This document shows positions 59,428 to 64,000 of a DNA stretch of 64,000 bases, in pieces. The translations under genes were made by a program, and so were the position numbers. A model generated the notes under the pieces. That model did not search any database, was not told the DNA's origin, and saw nothing but the letters and a program-made list of their open reading frames with translations. Within the stretch, counting starts at the first letter, position 1. Each line of letters starts with the position of its first letter. The stretch is taken from assembly GCF_003952665.1 (NCBI RefSeq), contig NZ_CP017946.1:5847001-5911000 (forward strand), in the 5' to 3' direction. The DNA is from Bosea sp. Tri-49. GTDB taxonomy: Bacteria; Pseudomonadota; Alphaproteobacteria; Rhizobiales; Beijerinckiaceae.

Positions 59428-60855
59428 TTACGCCCGATCGAGCGCCGGCGGCAGCACCTTGCCAGGGTTCATGATGTTGTCGGGGTCGAGGCTTGCTTTC
59501 AGCGTGCGCATCACCTCGACGGCGGCGTCGCCATGCTCGCGGCGCAGGAACTTCGCCTTGCCGTAGCCGACGCCGTGCTCGCCGGTGCAGGTGCCGCCGA
59601 GCTCGATGGCGCGGTTGACCAGGAGCCCGTTCAGCCGCTCGGCCTCGCGGATTTCGTCAGGCGAATCCATCCTGATCAGGAAACCCATGTGGAAATTGCC
59701 GTCCCCGACATGGCCGAGCGCCGTCACCGGGAAGGGCGCGTCCTTGGCGTGCTCCCTGATCTCGGTGATGCAGGTGGCGAGCTGCGAGATCGGCACACAG
59801 GTGTCGGTGCCCCAGCTGCTGGCGCCGGGGCGCAAGGCGAGCAGTGCGTAATGCAGGTTGTGCCGGGCTTGCCAGAGCTTGCTGCGCTCCTCGGCGCTGG
59901 CGGCAAAGCGCCAGCCTTCGCCGCCATGGCCCTCGGCGAGCGCCTCGACCATCTGCGCTTGCGAGACCACTGCCGCGTCCGTGCCGTGGAATTCGAGGAA
60001 GAGGGCGACTGTCTCGGGATAGCTCAGATTATTGTGGCGGTTGATCGCGCGCATGCAGGTCTCGTCGAGCAGTTCGACGCGGGCGACCTGGATGCCGCAC
60101 TGGATCGTCTCGATGGCGCAGGTAACGGCGCTGGCGATATCCGGGAAAGAGCAGACCGCGACGGAGCTCGCCTCCGGGATGCCGTAGAGCTTCAACGTGA
60201 TCTCGGTGATGACGCAAAGCGTGCCTTCCGAGCCGACGAAGAGGCGGGTGAGATCATAGCCGGCCGAGGATTTGCGGGCGCGGCCGCCGGTCTTCACGAT
60301 CGTTCCGTCGGCGAGCACCACGGTGAGCGCCAGCACATTGTCCTTCATCGTGCCGTAGCGCACGGCATTGGTGCCCGACGCCCGCGTCGCGGTCATGCCG
60401 CCGAGCGTGGCGTCGGCGCCGGGATCGACCGGAAAGAACAGGCCGGTGTCGCGCAAATGCTCGTTGAGCTGCTTGCGGGTGACGCCGGCCTCGACCGTGC
60501 AGTCGAGATCCTCGGCGTTGACTTCGGTGATCGCGTTCATGCGCGAGAGGTCAATGCAGACGCCGCCATGCAGCGCGACGACATGGCCTTCGAGCGAGGT
60601 GCCGGCGCCGAACGGAATGACCGGCACCTTCGCCTGATGGCAAAGCTTCACGATCTGGCTGACCTCTTCGGTGGTCTGCGGGTAGCAGACGACATCGGGC
60701 GCCTTGGTCGGGTGATAGGATTCGCCATGGCCGTGATGCTCGCGCTCACTGTCCGAAGTCGAGCAGCGCGGGCCGAGCAACTCGCGCAGGGAGGCGGTCA
60801 GGCTATCGAGGGCAGGGTGCCGAGAGGTGCCGGGCGTGGTGGCGGGGGCGTTCAT
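59428..60855 (-). CDS. FAD-linked D-lactate/glycolate-type dehydrogenase
   Basis: The protein has 475 residues from the ATG at 60855. The FAD-binding PCMH domain has VPVIPFGAGTSLEGHV near residue 82, GMTATRASGTNAVRYGTMKDN near residue 153, and SSAGYDLTRLFVGSEGTL. The C-terminal FAD-oxidase domain has GHVGDGNFHMGF and GGTCTGEHGVGYGK with the metal-site His. It oxidises D-2-hydroxy acids to 2-oxo acids and passes electrons to quinone or cytochrome. It follows rfbD on the same strand; no functional link is obvious. Confidence 0.88.
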   Translation of the reverse strand: MNAPATTPGTSRHPALDSLTASLRELLGPRCSTSDSEREHHGHGESYHPTKAPDVVCYPQTTEEVSQIVKLCHQAKVPVIPFGAGTSLEGHVVALHGGVCIDLSRMNAITEVNAEDLDCTVEAGVTRKQLNEHLRDTGLFFPVDPGADATLGGMTATRASGTNAVRYGTMKDNVLALTVVLADGTIVKTGGRARKSSAGYDLTRLFVGSEGTLCVITEITLKLYGIPEASSVAVCSFPDIASAVTCAIETIQCGIQVARVELLDETCMRAINRHNNLSYPETVALFLEFHGTDAAVVSQAQMVEALAEGHGGEGWRFAASAEERSKLWQARHNLHYALLALRPGASSWGTDTCVPISQLATCITEIREHAKDAPFPVTALGHVGDGNFHMGFLIRMDSPDEIREAERLNGLLVNRAIELGGTCTGEHGVGYGKAKFLRREHGDAAVEVMRTLKASLDPDNIMNPGKVLPPALDRA

Positions 60856-60980
60856 TGGGTCTTCGATCCTCGTGCACGTCTTTGGCGCGGCTGCGCTGCA
60901 ATCTCGACTGGTATGCTGCCTTCGGCCACAGCCGATGCAGCATGAGCGCTCTGCACCGGCAGCGGAAGTACCGAGCGCCC

Positions 60981-61874
60981 TCAGCTTCGTGGTTGCGCGA
61001 GCAGCGTGGCGACGCAGCTCTTCACCGAGGCCTGCCAAAGCGGCAGGCTCAGGCCGTGGCGCTCAATGAGCAGGCTGCAGTCGAGCCTGGAATTGGTCGG
61101 CCGGCGGGCGGGGGTAGGGTAGTCCAAAGTCGTGATGCGCCTGACAGCGGCGCTCGGCCCGCCGAGAGCCGCCGAGGCGACAAAAACGGTCTCGGCCAGA
61201 TCGGCCCAGCTTGCCTCGCCGGTGCCGGCGGCATGGAAGACGCCGCGCAGCGAGGCATCGTCGGGGCGGGCAACCAGTGCCTTCGCCACGGCGATGATCG
61301 CATCTGCTAGGTCGAGTGCGCTGGTCGGCGATCCCAGCTGGTCGGAGACGACGCCGATCTCGTCCCGGCTCTCGGCGAGGCGCAGCATGGTCTTCACGAA
61401 GTTGGCGCCATAGGGGCTGTAGACCCATGCCGTGCGCAGGATTGTCCAGTCGGCGCCGGAAGCTATGACGGCTTCCTCGCCGGCGAGCTTCGAACGGCCA
61501 TAGGCTGAGAGCGGGGCGGTGGCGTCGCTTTCGCGCCAGGGATGCGGCGCCATGCCGTCGAAGACATAGTCGGTGGAGATCTGGATCAGCGGCACGCCGA
61601 GCGCCACAGCGGCGGCAGCGACCGCGCCGGCGCCTTCACTATTGATGCGCAAGGCGAGCTCGGGTTCGGTCTCGGCCTTGTCGACGGCGGTGTAGGCGGC
61701 GGCATTGACGATGCAGTCGGGCCTTGCCGCGCTGAGCGCCTGCCGAACGCCTTCCGGCTGCGCCAGGTCGAGCTCGGGCCGGCCGACCGGGATGACGGTC
61801 ACGCCTGCTGTCTCGGCGCGGGCGAGAAGGGATTGGACGACCTGCCCGGTCCGTCCGGTCACGGCTATGCGCAT
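60981..61874 (-). CDS. rfbD: dTDP-4-dehydrorhamnose reductase
   Basis: The 297-residue extended SDR has a GRTGQV cofactor loop near residue 7, NAAAYTAVDKAE near residue 57, ISTDYVFDG near residue 98, and catalytic YGRSK near residue 127. It makes dTDP-L-rhamnose from the 4-keto intermediate. rfbA, rfbB and rfbC are not in the window, so it may be a lone copy. It could supply rhamnose to the polysaccharide locus 37 kb upstream, but this is speculative. Confidence 0.87.
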   Translation of the reverse strand: MRIAVTGRTGQVVQSLLARAETAGVTVIPVGRPELDLAQPEGVRQALSAARPDCIVNAAAYTAVDKAETEPELALRINSEGAGAVAAAAVALGVPLIQISTDYVFDGMAPHPWRESDATAPLSAYGRSKLAGEEAVIASGADWTILRTAWVYSPYGANFVKTMLRLAESRDEIGVVSDQLGSPTSALDLADAIIAVAKALVARPDDASLRGVFHAAGTGEASWADLAETVFVASAALGGPSAAVRRITTLDYPTPARRPTNSRLDCSLLIERHGLSLPLWQASVKSCVATLLAQPRS

Positions 61875-61929
61875 CGGGCCTTCGCCATCGGAAGCATGAC
61901 GGTCGGTCTAGAGCATGCGTACTGTGGGC

Positions 61930-62835
61930 TCAACCCGCGGCCTCGAAGCGGCGGGCCTCCTCGCAGAGCCAGGCGATCAGCGTGTCGAGGGCCGGGCTGC
62001 GCTCGCTTTGCGAATTGACCGTCAGCCAGCAGCCGGTCGCGCTGTCGAAATCGAGGCCGAGCGGATTGACCAGTGCGCCCGAAGCCAGTTCTTCGGCGAC
62101 GTAGCAGCGCGGGGCGAGCGCGACGCCGAGCCCGGCGACGGCAGCGCGGATGATCACGGAATAATAGCCATAGCGCACGGTATGGGCAGGGACCGCGCCG
62201 CGCAGACCATGCGCCTCGGTGAACTCGGCCCAGAAGGCCGGCATCTGGAAATGCTGCAGCAGCGTCATCTTCTGGATGTCGGCGGCGCGATTGAAGCCGC
62301 CGAGGCGCTCTAGTGCCGCAGGCGCGGCGACGAGCGCGACCTGGCGACCGAACAGGTAATGCGATTCACGATCCGGCCACGGGCCGAGGCCGTGGACGAT
62401 CTCGAGGTCGGCCTCCTCGATCTCCTTCTCGCTGACGAAATTGGTGAACTGGACGTCGATCTCGGGATGGGCCTGAGCGAATTCCGGGAAGCGTTCCATC
62501 AGCCAGCGCTCGCCGGCGATGGCGATCATGTGCAGCCGGATCGGCCGGCCGATCGCGGCACGCTCGGCGAGGCGGCGGGCGCCGCGCTCCATCTGCTCGA
62601 TCGCAGCCTCGGCATAAGGACGATAGATCGTGCCGGCCTCGGTCGGTTTCAGCCCGACGGGGCTGCGTTCGAACAGCTCCGTGCCGAGATGGTCTTCCAG
62701 CGCCTGGATCTGCTTGGAGACGGCGCTCTGGGTCAGGTGCACCTCGCCGGCCGCCTTTGCCGTCGAGCCGAGGCGAGCGACGGCGAGGAAAACCCGGAGT
62801 GCCGTGGTCGACGGCGGGAGGTTGCGGCTGGCCAA
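61930..62835 (-). CDS. LysR-family transcriptional regulator (GcvA-like)
   Basis: The 301-residue product begins with the GcvA-type pattern LPPSTTALRVFLAVARLGST, then AKAAGEVHLTQSAVSKQIQALE, and FERSPVGLKPTEAG. An effector domain follows. It is divergent from argH with a 93 bp spacer, so it probably regulates that gene. The effector is unknown; in this group amino acids or beta-lactam-related signals are common. Confidence 0.87.
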   Translation of the reverse strand: MASRNLPPSTTALRVFLAVARLGSTAKAAGEVHLTQSAVSKQIQALEDHLGTELFERSPVGLKPTEAGTIYRPYAEAAIEQMERGARRLAERAAIGRPIRLHMIAIAGERWLMERFPEFAQAHPEIDVQFTNFVSEKEIEEADLEIVHGLGPWPDRESHYLFGRQVALVAAPAALERLGGFNRAADIQKMTLLQHFQMPAFWAEFTEAHGLRGAVPAHTVRYGYYSVIIRAAVAGLGVALAPRCYVAEELASGALVNPLGLDFDSATGCWLTVNSQSERSPALDTLIAWLCEEARRFEAAG

Positions 62836-62928
62836 ACAGATATTCCTTCAGCGACTACCCTGGAGGAGATCGTTTCGTTTGCCGGTTGTGCGGTCAAGAG
62901 GGCAGTGTTTTAGGCAGGGGAGAAGATC

Positions 62929-64000
62929 ATGAACCATAATACGCGTCTCTGGGGCGGCCGTTTCCGCAAGCCGCCGGATCCGCGCATGATGAAGCTGTCG
63001 AGCGCGGCCGGCGCCCATGCCCGGCTGGCGCCGCAGGACATTGCCGGCGGCAAGGCGCATGCGGCCGAGCTCGAACGCGCCGGGCTGCTCAGCGAGGACG
63101 AGGCGAAGGCCATCGTTGCAGCGCTTGAGGCGATTGCCGCCGATCTCGCCGCCGGGGCGCTGGCGCCGGACGAGAGCGACGAGGACGTCCACACCTTCAT
63201 CGAGCGGGTGCTCACCGCGCGGATCGGTGCCACCGGCGCCAAGCTCAGGGCCGGGCGCTCGCGCAACGACCAGGCCGCCAACAACCTCAAGCTCTATCTG
63301 CGCGCCGAGGCGCGGACCGTCGGCGCGATGCTGGCCGAGCTGCTCGATGCGATTGCGAGCCAGGCGGAGCAGCACGCAGCCTCGGTCTGCCCGGGCTTCA
63401 CCCATCTGCAGAGCGCCCAGCCCGTCACCTTCGGTCATTGGCTGATGGCGCATGGCCAGGCGCTGTCGCGCGACGCATCCCGCCTGCAGGACTGGGAGAA
63501 GCGCTCCTCGCTCTCGCCGCTGGGTGCAGCTGCACTCGCCGGCTCTGCGATCGCGCTGACGCCCGAACTCAGCGCCAGGGCGCTCGGCTATGAGGGGCCT
63601 TGCGAGAACTCGGTCGATGCCGTCGGCGCGCGCGACCATGTCGCGGAATTCCTGTTCGTTGCGGCGATGCTGGCGACGAACCTGTCGCGGCTGGCGGAGG
63701 AGGTGACGCTCTGGACCTCGCGCCAGTTCGGCTGGGTCGTGCTCGACGATGCCTTCGCGACGGGATCCTCGATCATGCCGCAGAAGAAAAACCCGGATAT
63801 CGCGGAGATCTCGCGCGGCCGGGCGGCGCGCCTGACCGGCGATCTCGTGGCCATGCTGGGCGCGCTGAAGGGGCTGCCGCTGGCCTATAACCGCGACCTC
63901 GCCGAGGACAAGCGCGCCGCCTTCGACGCGGTCGACGTGCTCGGCGAAGTGCTGCCGGCCTTCGCCGGGCTGATCGAGACGATGGAGGCACGCACTGACG
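62929..64000 (+). CDS. argH: Argininosuccinate lyase-like protein, 3' truncated by window end
   Basis: From the ATG at 62929 (GGGGAGAAG upstream) 357 codons are visible and the gene runs off the window. It starts NTRLWGGRFRKPPDPRM and has the fumarase/aspartase-superfamily signature GSSIMPQKKNPD near residue 279, plus FTHLQSAQPVTFGHWL near residue 163. Argininosuccinate lyase releases fumarate and arginine. The segment KLRAGRSRNDQ replaces the KLHTGRSRNDQ of most proteobacterial ArgH. Together with DDAFATGSS this recalls actinobacterial ArgH. A specialised paralogue is possible, given its private LysR gene. Confidence 0.85.
   Translation, partial: MNHNTRLWGGRFRKPPDPRMMKLSSAAGAHARLAPQDIAGGKAHAAELERAGLLSEDEAKAIVAALEAIAADLAAGALAPDESDEDVHTFIERVLTARIGATGAKLRAGRSRNDQAANNLKLYLRAEARTVGAMLAELLDAIASQAEQHAASVCPGFTHLQSAQPVTFGHWLMAHGQALSRDASRLQDWEKRSSLSPLGAAALAGSAIALTPELSARALGYEGPCENSVDAVGARDHVAEFLFVAAMLATNLSRLAEEVTLWTSRQFGWVVLDDAFATGSSIMPQKKNPDIAEISRGRAARLTGDLVAMLGALKGLPLAYNRDLAEDKRAAFDAVDVLGEVLPAFAGLIETMEARTD

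Noticed and set aside
1..64000. tRNA, rRNA, CRISPR arrays, prophage or plasmid-origin genes
   Set aside because: I saw no regular repeat-spacer pattern, no tRNA-like cloverleaf text and no replication, integrase or phage structural motifs in the translated frames. A dedicated scan was not possible.

Overview
The window is GC-rich, densely coded DNA, probably from the chromosome or a large replicon of a soil or rhizosphere alphaproteobacterium. I infer Hyphomicrobiales, perhaps Bosea-like. The basis is the coding style, the many tripartite tricarboxylate (TTT) and ABC uptake genes, the number of LysR/GntR/MarR regulators, the aromatic catabolism genes, and an intergenic palindrome of a type I recall from that group. 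I ran no search, so the taxon is an inference. I saw no rRNA, tRNA, CRISPR array, phage gene or transposase.

Layout. (1) 1-10.5 kb: sugar-acid or organic-acid metabolism. It holds a truncated enolase-superfamily dehydratase, an SDR, a Tat-exported amidohydrolase, a complete TctCBA transporter, a solitary TctC protein, two LysR regulators and a 5-dehydro-4-deoxyglucarate dehydratase. (2) 10.7-24.2 kb: an exopolysaccharide locus with a GNAT-like protein, GT2, Wzx flippase, then eight overlapping genes (Wzz/GumC-type co-polymerase, Wzy, deacetylase, two GT4, methyltransferase, Tat-exported GH5 glycanase, acyltransferase). No outer-membrane export protein or initiating phosphoglycosyltransferase is in view. 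(3) 24.3-30.1 kb: an Rrf2 pseudogene, then an operon for a sulfonate/nitrate-type ABC importer, a nitroreductase-like flavoprotein, a RuBisCO-like protein and a cupin. (4) 30.3-47.3 kb: aromatic catabolism. It holds 3-hydroxybenzoate 4-monooxygenase (mobA) with a class II aldolase-like protein and MarR; a GntR-SDR-2-hydroxymuconic semialdehyde dehydrogenase-hpaH-hpaI operon; and, divergent from it, a complete branched-chain-type ABC importer followed by two extradiol-dioxygenase-like proteins and a second class II aldolase-like protein. (5) 47.3-52.1 kb: GntR-TctCBA, divergent from a dihydrodipicolinate-synthase-family lyase. (6) 52.1-59.3 kb: homoprotocatechuate meta-cleavage genes (hpaR, hpaF, hpaE, hpaD), then Lrp, an aromatic aminotransferase and a ThDP enzyme, which together look like aromatic amino acid degradation. 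(7) 59.4-64 kb: FAD-linked D-lactate-type dehydrogenase, dTDP-4-dehydrorhamnose reductase, LysR and a truncated argH.

The most notable signals are these. In the importer operon at 40.2-47.3 kb, one extradiol-dioxygenase paralogue has lost all three iron ligands next to an intact paralogue, and the class II aldolase homologue has lost all three zinc histidines. The ABC-nitroreductase-RLP-cupin operon is preceded by two related palindromes. Several matched inverted repeats look like operators for the adjacent GntR, MarR and HpaR regulators. The homoprotocatechuate pathway appears split over two loci 16 kb apart.
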